Source: an uncultured Bacteroidales bacterium (GTDB lineage: Bacteria > Bacteroidota > Bacteroidia > Bacteroidales > Muribaculaceae). Taken from it: a stretch of 64,000 nucleotides of DNA. A program made the position numbers and the translations under genes. Shown here piece after piece: positions 8,310-16,723 of this stretch (the first letter of the stretch is position 1; each line of letters begins with the position of its first letter). Where the stretch lies: assembly GCA_900539915.1 (NCBI GenBank), contig UQDU01000002.1, positions 52,293 to 116,292 of the forward strand, written 5' to 3'. Under the pieces are notes generated by a model, which was not told the DNA's origin, ran no database searches, and was given only the letters and a program-made list of their open reading frames with translations.

Positions 8310-8840
8310 TCAGACCGTGGCCAGCTCGACGAGGCGGTTGAGGCCCGAGGCTGCCATGGCTATGCCGGTGACGAGGACTATGGTGGCGTTGATGGTGCCG
8401 AGCGGCGATGTCAGCAGCACTATCGCCACGACTATCATGGCGATAGGTACTATGTAGAACCAGAAGGGCGGGCGCGCCGGACGGCTGGCGCGTATCATCA
8501 GCACCACGTCGACTATGGCGAGGAACACGAGCAATGCTGCGAAAAGATACACTATGAATGCGGCGAAGAAGTCGGGCATGCACACTATCCATATGCCCAG
8601 CAGTCCGCTGATGATGCTGACGGCGATGGACGAACTGTCGTTGGCCTCGCGGATGTCGGAGCCGGTGCGACGGCGGCGCATCAATATCCATATGAGATTG
8701 AACACTGCCGGAATCAGCAGGGCGCAGCCGATGAGTATCACTATCCAGCGTATCACATTAATCTGCGAGTGCATCACTATCAGTGCGATACCCACTATTA
8801 GGATAATGATGGGTGTCAGGAGGTATGATTTCTTATCCAT
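8310..8840 (-). CDS. HdeD-like (DUF308) integral membrane protein
   Basis: 176 residues, almost all hydrophobic, with about six predicted membrane segments in the paired arrangement of the HdeD/DUF308 family (for example LTPIIILIVGIALIVM at the N-terminus and SIISGLLGIWIVCM mid-protein). A basic loop RRRRTG lies near residue 56. In E. coli HdeD is linked to acid resistance, but in Bacteroidota the role is not established. The gene is alone and leftward; the 3' end lies 27 bases from the right end of MITE copy 2. Confidence 0.75.
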   Translation of the reverse strand: MDKKSYLLTPIIILIVGIALIVMHSQINVIRWIVILIGCALLIPAVFNLIWILMRRRRTGSDIREANDSSSIAVSIISGLLGIWIVCMPDFFAAFIVYLFAALLVFLAIVDVVLMIRASRPARPPFWFYIVPIAMIVVAIVLLTSPLGTINATIVLVTGIAMAASGLNRLVELATV

Positions 8841-8876
8841 GATGAAGTTTGAAAAAGTAGGGTTATATGTGTGAAA

Positions 8877-8908
8877 CGTAATATCTCATATTGTGTATAG
8901 ATATTACG
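8877..8908. repeat. 10-bp inverted repeat upstream of the HdeD-like gene
   Basis: CGTAATATCT (8877-8886) and its exact complement (8899-8908) with a 12-nt spacer, centred about 50 bases upstream of the ATG at 8840. The position fits a dimeric regulator's operator. Read leftward, the left arm runs into TACGTTTC, a near match to the -7 consensus, so binding could overlap the promoter. Confidence 0.5.
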
Positions 8909-8916
8909 TCCAGACA

Positions 8917-8953
8917 GCCCCACTTGTTCACTCCGAGTCATCTCGGATGGGGC
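8917..8953 (-). terminator. Candidate hairpin 3' of tsaB
   Basis: Two stacked stems: TCCGAG with CTCGGA around a TCAT loop (8932-8947), and outside it GCCCCA (8917-8922) with TGGGGC (8948-8953), with a 9-nt bulge on one side. It lies 66 bases past the stop of leftward tsaB. There is no U-run, so efficiency is uncertain. Confidence 0.4.
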
Positions 8954-8977
8954 AAGCGCAGGGGTCGTGGTCCTGAT

Positions 8978-9012
8978 GACCTTAAGGACTTTAAGGTCGT
9001 TAAAGACTTTGG
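8978..9012. repeat. Short 9-bp-period repeat array (GACNTTAAR type), array A
   Basis: Four consecutive 9-base units: GACCTTAAG, GACTTTAAG, GTCGTTAAA and a partial GACTTTGG. The same unit forms the longer array at 12437-12490. It sits directly 3' of tsaB, next to its stop codon. Confidence 0.6.
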
Positions 9013-9018
9013 CTGGGG

Positions 9019-9711
9019 TCAGATGCGTGCCTTGGGCTGGGTTCCCTGAAATGCTTTGAGGTAGTTGGGGGTAGAGTAGGCGAGGTCAAGGAAATCGTTG
9101 CTGTGCCAGGCTTTTTCGGCGAGAGCCACCATGTCGGTGGCGAGAGGCACCACGCCCGATATATATAATGCGTTGGGATGGCGGATTACGTCGACGGCTT
9201 TGTCGCTGCCGGAGCCGAATATGGCCACATGGTTGTGGTCGAGTATGCCTGCCAGCGATGTCTCGTCGAGAATCATCGGTCCCGGAGCCGTGACTTCACC
9301 GAGGGCTATGTCGTAGACGCCTGTGAACACCTCCATGCGCCGGGCATCGACCATGGGGCAATAGAGGGTGCCGTCGGGCAGCTCGGCCCCGGCAAACATC
9401 ACATGCGTGACCAGCAGCTTGAGGGTGTCGACTCCTATGAGGGGCACTCCGAGCGAATAGGCGAGACCTTTGGCCTCGCTGAGCCCTATGCGCAGCCCGG
9501 TGTAGCTGCCCGGACCCATGGATACGGCCACGGCGTCGAGGTGCATGTCGTGGCGGCGCAGATGCTCCATGCATTCGCTCAGGAATCCGCTCAGGCGTGC
9601 GGCATGGTTGTGGCTCTCCCATTCCTCGAAGTGCAGGAGTATGAATCCGTCAGACGAAAGCGCTACCGAACATACATCGGCCGATGTCTCTATGCTTATG
9701 ATTGTGGCCAT
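9019..9711 (-). CDS. tsaB: tRNA threonylcarbamoyladenosine biosynthesis protein TsaB
   Basis: 230 residues with the ASKHA-fold N-terminus of TsaB/YeaZ (IISIETSADVCSVAL at 4-18) and the conserved block SMGPGSYTGLRIGLSEAKGL (about 64-83). TsaB is the non-catalytic partner that, with TsaD and TsaE, transfers the threonylcarbamoyl group to A37 of ANN-decoding tRNAs. It lacks the metal-binding histidines of TsaD, as expected. It is divergently transcribed from yicC, with a shared promoter region of 131 bases. Confidence 0.93.
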   Translation of the reverse strand: MATIISIETSADVCSVALSSDGFILLHFEEWESHNHAARLSGFLSECMEHLRRHDMHLDAVAVSMGPGSYTGLRIGLSEAKGLAYSLGVPLIGVDTLKLLVTHVMFAGAELPDGTLYCPMVDARRMEVFTGVYDIALGEVTAPGPMILDETSLAGILDHNHVAIFGSGSDKAVDVIRHPNALYISGVVPLATDMVALAEKAWHSNDFLDLAYSTPNYLKAFQGTQPKARI

Positions 9712-9783
9712 TGGCTTGGATGGTGCTATCAGACACCCTCTTATAAATATGCTGAATTATAAATATGCTGAAAAATTGTAATG

Positions 9784-9791
9784 CAAATTTA
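9784..9791 (-). promoter_or_regulatory. Candidate -7 box of tsaB
   Basis: Read leftward this is TAAATTTG, matching TAnnTTTG; the start point would be near 9777, about 66 nt before the tsaB ATG. No clear -33 TTG. Confidence 0.4.
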
Positions 9792-9812
9792 GGCTTTTCT
9801 CTCTTATTTCAC

Positions 9813-9820
9813 TAATTTTG
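9813..9820 (+). promoter_or_regulatory. Candidate -7 box of the yicC-gmk-nadD operon
   Basis: TAATTTTG, a perfect TAnnTTTG, placing the start near 9827, 16 nt before the yicC ATG. The -33 element is not obvious. Confidence 0.5.
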
Positions 9821-9842
9821 TGGATAGAAATACCCACTAACT

Positions 9843-10724
9843 ATGCTCTTATCAATGACAGGTTTCGGAGATGCCACGGTGCAGGCTCCGGAGAGAAAAA
9901 TCACAGTGGAGATAAAGTCGCTAAACTCCAAGCAGTTTGACATGTCGGCACGTGTCCCGTCGATCTATCGCGACAAGGATCTGGAGATGCGCAATCATCT
10001 TGCTTCGCGTCTGATGCGCGGCAAGGTGGATATGATAGTCACGGCTGAGAGCGTCAGAGGCACTGAGGCTCCGCGGCTCAACCTCGATGTGATGCGTGAT
10101 TATAAGGAGCAGATTACCAACGCCAGCCGCGAGCTCGGTCTGCCGCTGCCCACCGACTGGTATGCCATCCTGGTCAGGATGCCTGAAATATACGAGAGCT
10201 CCGATGCCGCATCGTCGAAGGTGTCGGAGGCTGAGGCTCAGGCTCTGCTTGATGCTGTAGATGAAGCTGCCGATGCGCTCATAGAGTTCAGGATGCAGGA
10301 GGGCGCGAAGCTCCAGGAATTTTTCACCAAGCGCATCGATGCCATAGCCGAACTGCTCGATATGGTGCCCCAGTATGAGACGGAGCGCGTGGCCAAGATA
10401 CGTGCCCGTATAGAGGACGGCCTCGGACAGCTGCATATGGTCGACTATGACCGCTCGCGTCTGGAGCAGGAGATGATATTCTATATCGAAAAACTCGACA
10501 TCAACGAGGAAAAGCAGCGTCTGGCGCAGCATCTGAGCTACTTCAAGAGCACGATGAACGCAGAGCCGGGTCAGGGAAAGAAACTCGGTTTCATAGCCCA
10601 GGAGATGGGACGCGAAATCAACACCCTCGGCTCCAAGAGCAATCACGCCGACATGCAGAAACTCGTGGTCAAGATGAAGGACGAACTCGAGCAGATCAAA
10701 GAGCAGGTACTCAATGTGCTGTGA
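9843..10724 (+). CDS. yicC: YicC family endoribonuclease
   Basis: 293 residues. It begins with the family signature MLLSMTGFGDA and continues with EIKSLNSKQFD (about 23-33) of the YicC N-terminal domain; the C-terminal DUF1732 region has RLEQEMIFYIEKLDINEEK and ends in the conserved EMGREINTLGSKSNHADMQ block (split over about 250-270). Members in E. coli and B. subtilis act as endoribonucleases involved in mRNA and sRNA decay. First gene of a rightward operon; its stop is separated by one base from the gmk start. Confidence 0.9.
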   Translation: MLLSMTGFGDATVQAPERKITVEIKSLNSKQFDMSARVPSIYRDKDLEMRNHLASRLMRGKVDMIVTAESVRGTEAPRLNLDVMRDYKEQITNASRELGLPLPTDWYAILVRMPEIYESSDAASSKVSEAEAQALLDAVDEAADALIEFRMQEGAKLQEFFTKRIDAIAELLDMVPQYETERVAKIRARIEDGLGQLHMVDYDRSRLEQEMIFYIEKLDINEEKQRLAQHLSYFKSTMNAEPGQGKKLGFIAQEMGREINTLGSKSNHADMQKLVVKMKDELEQIKEQVLNVL

Positions 10725-10725
10725 T

Positions 10726-11301
10726 ATGGGAAACAAAGGCAAAATCATCATAATATCCGCGCCGTCGGGCACCGGCAAGTCTACGATTATCAACAGGATA
10801 ATGAGCGACCCGTCGCTCGACCTGCAATTCTCGATAAGTGCCACAAGCCGTGAGCCTCGCAAAGGGGAGGCCCACGGAGTCAACTATTATTTCTTCACCG
10901 AAGCTGATTTCCGCAAGGCTGTGGCTGCCAATCTGTTTGTGGAGTGGGAGGAGGTCTATCCCGGCCGTTTCTATGGGACGCTCCGCAGCGAGATTGACCG
11001 CATCACTGCCGACGGACACAATGTCATCATGGACGTGGATGTCAAGGGCGGCATAAACATCAAGCACATGATGGGGGCGGATGCCCTGTCGGTGTTTGTC
11101 AGGCCTCCGTCGGTCGAGGCGTTGCGTCAGCGTCTGGAAGCCCGTGCCACCGACACCCCGGGACAGATAGACCAGAGGGTGGCCAAGGCTGAGTATGAGT
11201 TGGAGTTTGCGCCTCAGTTTGACCGCATAGTGGTCAACGACGACCTCCGCACGGCGGTAGAAGAAGTGCGCAAGCTGGTCAAGGACTTTATCAGCGACTG
11301 A
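10726..11301 (+). CDS. gmk: Guanylate kinase
   Basis: 191 residues from ATG 10726 (the yicC stop TGA ends at 10724). An upstream in-frame start at 10714 would overlap yicC and adds only four residues. The P-loop is SAPSGTGKST (about residues 10-19), followed by the GMP-binding region SATSREPRKGEAHGVNYYF and the lid with RPPSVEALRQRL. It phosphorylates GMP to GDP with ATP, in the cytoplasm, and is normally essential. It is translationally coupled to yicC and two bases from nadD. Confidence 0.96.
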   Translation: MGNKGKIIIISAPSGTGKSTIINRIMSDPSLDLQFSISATSREPRKGEAHGVNYYFFTEADFRKAVAANLFVEWEEVYPGRFYGTLRSEIDRITADGHNVIMDVDVKGGINIKHMMGADALSVFVRPPSVEALRQRLEARATDTPGQIDQRVAKAEYELEFAPQFDRIVVNDDLRTAVEEVRKLVKDFISD

Positions 11302-11302
11302 T

Positions 11303-11911
11303 ATGGACAGCTCAGGTCGGCAGGTGATAGGAATTCTCGGGGGATCGTTTAATCCCGTCCACATAGGCCATCTGATGCTGGCATCGTATCTGAGCCAGTT
11401 CGGCCATCTTGACGCTGTGTGGCTGACCTTGTCGCCGTTGAATCCGCTAAAAGCCGGGTCCAACGAGCTTATCCCCGACATACAGCGTCTTAAGATGCTC
11501 CAGATAGCCACTGCCGATGCTTCCGGAGTGGGTGTATGTGACATAGAACTGTCTATGCCGCGTCCGTCGTTTACCATCGACACGCTGCGTCTGCTTGCCA
11601 GGAGGTATCCCCGGCGCAGGTTCAAGCTCATCATAGGCTCCGACAACTGGAGTATATTTGACAAGTGGCGTGAATACGAGTCGATACTCGACGAATTCGG
11701 AGTGATAGTGTATCCCCGGCCCGGATATGAGATAGAGACACCGATATATGAGAGCCGCGCGGAGTTTGTCAATGCTCCGATGACCAACCTGTCAAGCACG
11801 TTTGTGCGCCGAGCCTTGGCCAAAGGCGGCGACATGAACTTTTTCCTCCCTCCGGGTGTCTACAGATATATTCTTGAAAACGGACTCTACGGAGTGCGCA
11901 AACCGCAATGA
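11303..11911 (+). CDS. nadD: Nicotinate-nucleotide adenylyltransferase
   Basis: 202 residues. The nucleotidyltransferase signature GGSFNPVHIGH is at about 12-22, with the second conserved stretch LIIGSDNW in the middle and the family's (I/L)SST-x-(I/V)R motif as LSSTFVRRAL near residue 168. It converts nicotinate mononucleotide and ATP to deamido-NAD, the penultimate step of NAD synthesis. It follows gmk with one intervening base, an order common in Bacteroidales. Confidence 0.93.
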   Translation: MDSSGRQVIGILGGSFNPVHIGHLMLASYLSQFGHLDAVWLTLSPLNPLKAGSNELIPDIQRLKMLQIATADASGVGVCDIELSMPRPSFTIDTLRLLARRYPRRRFKLIIGSDNWSIFDKWREYESILDEFGVIVYPRPGYEIETPIYESRAEFVNAPMTNLSSTFVRRALAKGGDMNFFLPPGVYRYILENGLYGVRKPQ

Positions 11912-11925
11912 TTCTATAGACTATT

Positions 11926-12426
11926 ATGTTAGCACCTAACTCATTAGCATTCATAGCTCTGTGTAACGAATACTGCCAGGCCGTAGAGCAGGCGAGGGAG
12001 TCGACCCGTGAGGAGTTTGTCGCTACGATGCTGCGGCAGCTTCCGCGCATCTACATTTCGGCCACCGACCTCAAGCCCGAGGAGGATGTGCTGCAAGAGG
12101 AGGCGTATATCGAAAATGTGCTTGACGAGCAGTATTATGACTCGCTGCGCCGCCATATAGAGAATCTCCTCGGCGAAGACGACTCGTATCTTGAAGTGTT
12201 TGAGGAGGATATGAAGTATTCCGACACTCCCATAGCGGCGAGCATCTCCGAGGGACTTTGCGACATATTTCAGGTGATGTATAACCTGCTCGATGTGGTC
12301 CGTGACGCCCCTGACGAACTCGTCCAGTCATCGCTCGCCGCTGTCAAGGAGGATTTCGAGACCTACTGGAGCCGCCCCCTCTGCAACGTGCTCCGCGCCC
12401 TCAACCACCTCCGCTACTTCGCCTGA
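11926..12426 (+). CDS. DUF5063 domain protein
   Basis: 166 residues, acidic and predicted all-helical, matching the DUF5063 family as I remember it from Bacteroidales (features such as EEFVATMLRQLPRIY, acidic EAYIENVLDEQYYDSLR and the C-terminal YWSRPLCNVLRALNHLRYF). Function unknown. It starts 14 bases after nadD and is the last gene of the yicC operon. Its stop is followed by the 9-bp repeat array. Confidence 0.7.
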   Translation: MLAPNSLAFIALCNEYCQAVEQARESTREEFVATMLRQLPRIYISATDLKPEEDVLQEEAYIENVLDEQYYDSLRRHIENLLGEDDSYLEVFEEDMKYSDTPIAASISEGLCDIFQVMYNLLDVVRDAPDELVQSSLAAVKEDFETYWSRPLCNVLRALNHLRYFA

Positions 12427-12436
12427 CTTGTCAAAA

Positions 12437-12490
12437 ATCTTTAATGTCCTTAAAGACCTTAAGGACATTAAAGTCTTTAAAGACTCCAAG
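12437..12490. repeat. 9-bp-period repeat array (GACNTTAAR type), array B
   Basis: Six consecutive 9-base units in register: ATCTTTAAT, GTCCTTAAA, GACCTTAAG, GACATTAAA, GTCTTTAAA, GACTCCAAG. The consensus is nearly self-complementary, so the array reads similarly on both strands. It lies in the gap between the DUF5063 gene and the LptF/G promoter; a second, shorter array is at 8978-9012. Confidence 0.75.
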
Positions 12491-12527
12491 GGACGTGGAT
12501 TTTGGGCTTTGTTTGCGCGAAAATGTG

Positions 12528-12535
12528 TAACTTTG
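12528..12535 (+). promoter_or_regulatory. -7 box of the LptF/G-type permease gene
   Basis: TAACTTTG, a perfect TAnnTTTG and the same octamer as in the rRNA promoters of this window. The start point would be near 12542, which excludes much-upstream start codons and supports ATG 12579 (or 12564). TTTG tracts lie upstream at 12501 and 12508, but at non-ideal spacing. Confidence 0.6.
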
Positions 12536-12578
12536 TAGTTCCCCAGGCTGCGGCTTGGCGGTGATGTTACTGACCGCA

Positions 12579-14411
12579 ATGAGAATCCCAGGAATAAAGC
12601 GCATGTATGTGTTCATGCTGGAGAGCTTTCTGCCGCTCTTCGTCATGACCTTTTTCATCACGCTGTTTATAGTGCTGATGCAGTTTCTGTGGCGCTATAT
12701 CGATGACCTTGTCGGCAAGGGGCTCGGGGTGGATGTCATCGCGGAGCTGTTTTTCTACGCGGCTCTGACCATGATACCCATGGCTCTGCCGCTGGCCATA
12801 CTGCTGGCGTCGCTGATGACTTTCGGCAACCTCGGAGAGCAGTTTGAGCTTACGGCCATGAAAGCCTCGGGAGTGTCGTTACTGCGGTCGATGAAGCCGC
12901 TTATAGCCCTAATAGTCCTGATAGCCATAGGGGCGTTTTTCTTCCAGAACAATGTGCTCCCCATCGCCCAGACCAAGATGTGGACGCTCCTCTACTCCAT
13001 GAGGCAGAAATCGCCCGAGGTGGAGATACCCGAAGGCGTTTTCTATGACCAGATTCCGGGCTACAACCTTTTTGTGGAGAAAAAGAACGCTGATACCGGC
13101 ACTCTCTACAACATGATGATCTATGACGTGTCGAAAGGCTTTGAAAATTCGTCCATCATATTGGCCGACTCTGGGCGGCTGGCTTTTTCGGAGGACCAGA
13201 AGCACCTGTTTCTGAAGCTGTGGAACGGCGAGTCGTTTGAGAATCTCAAAGAGGCAGCTTCCAACATGCGCAATGTGCCGTACAGGCGCGAGTCGTTCAG
13301 TGACAAGGAGATACTTGTCACGTTTGACGCCAATTTCAACCGTCTTGACGAGCAGGGCATGCGTAACCAGTATGTCGGCAAGAATCTCAGCGAGCTTCAG
13401 GCCACCATCGACAGCGTCGGACTGAGAGTCGACAGCGTCGGCTCCGTATATGCCGGTGAGCTGCGCAGACAGCCCATAGTGGGCACGACTGCCTACAAGA
13501 CGTCATACGACGGCAAAACCTACACCTATCAGAAGGACGACGGCTCGGAGAAAGCCGGAAAACTCGTGGACATAGACTCGCTTTTCAGAGCCGGCGGCTC
13601 CCAGGAGCGTTCGTATATCCAGTCGGCGCTTAACATCGCCCGGCGCAACAAGCAGAACTATGAATTCAAAGCCCTCGCCATGAGCGAAGACCGCGAGACC
13701 ATACGCCGCCATGCTATAGAGTTGCAGAAGAAGTTCACCCTGTCGTTTGCGTGCATCATCTTCTTCTTTATCGGTGCGCCGCTCGGTGCCATCATCCGCA
13801 AGGGCGGTCTCGGCATGCCGCTTGTAATATCCGTGTTCCTGTTCATCTTCTACTACATAATAGACAACACCGGATATAAGCTCGCGCGCGACGGACGTTG
13901 GGAGGTATGGGAAGGCATGTGGCTCAGCGCGGCAGTGCTGCTCCCTCTCGGCATCTTCTTCACCTATAAGGCCGTAAACGATTCGGCGGTGTTCAATGCC
14001 GATGCCTACCGCAACTTCATGCGCAAACTGCTCGGCAAGGCCCCATACCGCGTGGTGACTCTCAAAGAGCTTGTCATGGACGACGTGGACACCGACAAAG
14101 CCTTGGCTATGCTTGCCGCTCTCAAGGACCAGGCGGAGCGTGTCATCGCGGCACATCCGCTTCGGAGGTGGATGCCACAGCGTTATGACCAGGAGCAGTT
14201 TGACCGTCTGAGTGCTGACGTGGAGGCCGTGGTCACATATCTCGGCAACTCGCGTGACGTGCTTGTCATCAACAAACTGATGGATTTCCCGGTGTTCCAC
14301 ACCACTCTTGTAGGCAAGCTCCACATGGGCCGCGGCGCACAGGTGCATGACGCCCGTATGGTGGTCAAGGTATGTGACGAACTGTCGGAGATGCTCTCGG
14401 CCAAGAAATGA
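12579..14411 (+). CDS. LptF/LptG family permease (YjgP/YjgQ)
   Basis: 610 residues from ATG 12579; in-frame alternatives are ATG 12564 and TTG 12555. Three membrane segments at the N-terminus (LESFLPLFVMTFFITLFIVL onward), a periplasmic beta-rich domain (about 140-350), three membrane segments (with FSCIIFFFIGAPLGAIIRKGGLG-like block near 395-420), then a 170-residue cytoplasmic tail. This is the half-transporter fold of the LptB2FG machine that pulls LPS out of the inner membrane. The tail is longer than in E. coli LptF/G but common in Bacteroidota. Whether it is LptF or LptG cannot be told here. Confidence 0.88.
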   Translation: MRIPGIKRMYVFMLESFLPLFVMTFFITLFIVLMQFLWRYIDDLVGKGLGVDVIAELFFYAALTMIPMALPLAILLASLMTFGNLGEQFELTAMKASGVSLLRSMKPLIALIVLIAIGAFFFQNNVLPIAQTKMWTLLYSMRQKSPEVEIPEGVFYDQIPGYNLFVEKKNADTGTLYNMMIYDVSKGFENSSIILADSGRLAFSEDQKHLFLKLWNGESFENLKEAASNMRNVPYRRESFSDKEILVTFDANFNRLDEQGMRNQYVGKNLSELQATIDSVGLRVDSVGSVYAGELRRQPIVGTTAYKTSYDGKTYTYQKDDGSEKAGKLVDIDSLFRAGGSQERSYIQSALNIARRNKQNYEFKALAMSEDRETIRRHAIELQKKFTLSFACIIFFFIGAPLGAIIRKGGLGMPLVISVFLFIFYYIIDNTGYKLARDGRWEVWEGMWLSAAVLLPLGIFFTYKAVNDSAVFNADAYRNFMRKLLGKAPYRVVTLKELVMDDVDTDKALAMLAALKDQAERVIAAHPLRRWMPQRYDQEQFDRLSADVEAVVTYLGNSRDVLVINKLMDFPVFHTTLVGKLHMGRGAQVHDARMVVKVCDELSEMLSAKK

Positions 14412-14465
14412 ACTATGTTAATAACGATATATCTACACACCCCAACAGCATAATATTTATTCACG

Positions 14466-15680
14466 ATGAATGAAGATATAAGACTCGACAGCATTGAGGA
14501 GGCCATAGCCGACTTCCGTGAAGGTAAATTCGTGATAGTGGTCGATGACGAAGACCGCGAAAACGAGGGCGATCTCATCATCGCGGCCGAGAAGGTCACC
14601 CCCGAGGCCGTAAACTTCATGGTGACCAATGCCCGTGGAGAGCTTTGCGCCCCTCTGACCATATCACGCTGCCACCAGCTTCATCTCGAGCATCAGGTGG
14701 CCGATAACACATCGATGCTCGGCACTCCGTTTACGGTGACTGTCGACAAGCTGCCCGGATGCACCACGGGCGTGTCTGCTCATGACCGCGCAGCCACCAT
14801 CAACGCCCTTGCCGACCCGGCTTCCACAGCCGAAATCTTCGGCCGCCCGGGGCATGTGCATCCCCTCTACGCCCAGGACCAGGGTGTGCTCAAGCGTGCA
14901 GGACACACCGAGGCCGCCATTGACCTCGCGCGTCTGGCCGGACTGACACCGGCTGCCGCGCTGATAGAGATACTTAATCCCGACGGCACTATGGCCCGGT
15001 TGCCGCAGCTTCGCCAGCGTGCTGACGAGTGGGGGCTTAAGCTGGTGTCAATCCGCGACCTGATAGCCTACCGCATCAAGCACGAATCGCTCGTGGAGCG
15101 TGGAGTGGAGGTAGATCTCCCCACCGACTACGGCCATTTCCGCCTGATACCTTTCCGTCAGCTCGACAACGGGCTTGAACACGTGGCCCTTATCAAGGGC
15201 GACATCACCACCCCCGAGCCTGTGCTGCTCCGCGTGCACTCGTCATGTGCCACCGGCGATATTTTCGCCTCCAAGAGATGTGACTGCGGCGAGCAGCTCC
15301 ACCGAGCCATGCAGATGGTCGAAAAGGAGGGGCGCGGCATGATACTTTATCTCAGCCAGGAGGGCCGCGGTATCGGCCTGATGGAGAAAATCAGGGCCTA
15401 CAAGCTCCAGGAGGAGGGCATGGACACCGTAGAGGCCAATCTGCATCTCGGCCACAAGGCCGATGAGCGTGACTACGGCGTGGGTGCGCAGATTCTGTAC
15501 CAGCTCGGTGTGCGTGACATGCGTCTGATCACCAACAATCCGGTCAAACGCACCGGCCTTGAGGGCTTCGGACTCCGCGTGGTCGAGAACGTCCCCATCG
15601 AGATAGCTCCCAACGAATATAACCGAGTTTACCTCCACACAAAACGTGCCCGTATGGGACATGACTTGCACCAGTCCTGA
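14466..15680 (+). CDS. ribBA: Bifunctional DHBP synthase / GTP cyclohydrolase II
   Basis: 404 residues. Residues 1-205 are 3,4-dihydroxy-2-butanone 4-phosphate synthase, with the acidic active-site loop DDEDRENEGDLI and GHVHPLYAQ; residues 206-404 are GTP cyclohydrolase II with the zinc cysteines in SSCATGDIFASKRCDCGEQ and the arginine block RGIGLMEKIRAYKLQE. It feeds both branches of riboflavin synthesis from ribulose 5-phosphate and GTP. ribD is found separately at 29150. I see no FMN riboswitch in the 54-base leader. Confidence 0.96.
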   Translation: MNEDIRLDSIEEAIADFREGKFVIVVDDEDRENEGDLIIAAEKVTPEAVNFMVTNARGELCAPLTISRCHQLHLEHQVADNTSMLGTPFTVTVDKLPGCTTGVSAHDRAATINALADPASTAEIFGRPGHVHPLYAQDQGVLKRAGHTEAAIDLARLAGLTPAAALIEILNPDGTMARLPQLRQRADEWGLKLVSIRDLIAYRIKHESLVERGVEVDLPTDYGHFRLIPFRQLDNGLEHVALIKGDITTPEPVLLRVHSSCATGDIFASKRCDCGEQLHRAMQMVEKEGRGMILYLSQEGRGIGLMEKIRAYKLQEEGMDTVEANLHLGHKADERDYGVGAQILYQLGVRDMRLITNNPVKRTGLEGFGLRVVENVPIEIAPNEYNRVYLHTKRARMGHDLHQS

Positions 15681-15708
15681 TTAGGGCTGCTGCCGACAAT
15701 ATCCACTG

Positions 15709-16719
15709 ATGACTGAATATTACGATTATCCCTCGGATTTCCCCCTTGAGCTTGGCGGCTCGCTCCCCAATCTCAGGATTGCATACAATACCTACGGCAA
15801 GCTCAACGAGCGGCGCGACAATGTGGTGTGGGTATGCCACGGCCTGACTGCCAATAGCGATGTGCAGGACTGGTGGCCCCACACGGTGGAGGAGGGGCGT
15901 TTCCTCGACCCTCGTGACCACTTCATAGTATGTGCCAATTTTCTCGGCTCGCCCTATGGCTCGTCGGGCCCTATGCAGGTCAATCCGGCCACCGGAAAGC
16001 TCTATCTTGACCAGTTCCCGCGGTTTACCATACGCGATATGGTGCGTGCGCATATGCTCCTTGCCGACCATCTCGGCATCAGCCGCATCGACACCATGAT
16101 AGGTGTGTCTGTAGGCGGATTTCAGGCTCTGGAGTGGGCGGTGATGAAGCCTGAGAGCATCAGCAAGATGATACTCATGGCCACTGACGCCATAGCATCG
16201 CCGTGGACCATAGCCCTTGACGAGACCATGCGCATGGCCATAGAGGAGGACCCGACTTTCGGCGACCCCACGCCCGATGCCGGCAAAGCCGGGCTGGCTA
16301 CAGCCCGTGCCATAGCCCTGCTGAGCTACCGCGGCCCCAGCGGCTACAACTTCACCCAGCGCGATGTGGAGGAGCTGCCGGCTGTGCACCGCGCATCGAG
16401 CTACCAGCGTTATCAGGGCGAAAAACTGTGCCGCCGCTACGATGTGTACAGCTATTATGCCATCCTCAACAGCTTCGATACCCATGACCTCGGACGTGGA
16501 CGCGGCGGTGTGGACGCGGCTTTGGCATCTATAACGGCCAAGACGCTTGTGGTGGGTATCACTACCGACATAGTATTCCCTCCCTACGAGGTCAAGGAGC
16601 TTGCTTCCAAGATACCCGGAGCTTCGTATGCCGAGATTGAGAGCCGTTTCGGACATGACGGCTTCCTTGTGGAGCACCGGCAGCTCCACGATGTGTTTAA
16701 CCCATTTATCAACGGTTAG
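15709..16719 (+). CDS. metX: Homoserine O-acetyltransferase-like alpha/beta hydrolase
   Basis: 336 residues with the MetX-type alpha/beta-hydrolase layout: HGLTANSDVQDWW oxyanion region, nucleophile elbow GVSVGGFQALEW (Ser about 139), acid at TTDIVFPP (Asp about 286) and catalytic His in RFGHDGFLVEH (about 308). MetX acylates homoserine with acetyl-CoA for methionine synthesis. The elbow GVSVGG differs from the usual GGSMGG, so acyl donor or substrate could differ. Gene order (ribBA, metX, lepA) gives no extra pathway hint. The stop is four bases before lepA. Confidence 0.8.
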   Translation: MTEYYDYPSDFPLELGGSLPNLRIAYNTYGKLNERRDNVVWVCHGLTANSDVQDWWPHTVEEGRFLDPRDHFIVCANFLGSPYGSSGPMQVNPATGKLYLDQFPRFTIRDMVRAHMLLADHLGISRIDTMIGVSVGGFQALEWAVMKPESISKMILMATDAIASPWTIALDETMRMAIEEDPTFGDPTPDAGKAGLATARAIALLSYRGPSGYNFTQRDVEELPAVHRASSYQRYQGEKLCRRYDVYSYYAILNSFDTHDLGRGRGGVDAALASITAKTLVVGITTDIVFPPYEVKELASKIPGASYAEIESRFGHDGFLVEHRQLHDVFNPFING

Positions 16720-16723
16720 TCAA

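Noticed and set aside
8232..8801. Rightward 189-codon frame starting MACPYYIRT
   Set aside because: It starts inside the same palindrome and runs antisense to the HdeD-like gene; His/Tyr/Glu-rich composition is that of a shadow frame.
10711..11835. Leftward frame (374 codons) opposite gmk and nadD
   Set aside because: Both plus-strand genes have intact family motifs; the antisense product has none.
14412..14465. FMN riboswitch before ribBA
   Set aside because: Only 54 bases are available and none of the conserved FMN-element blocks is seen.
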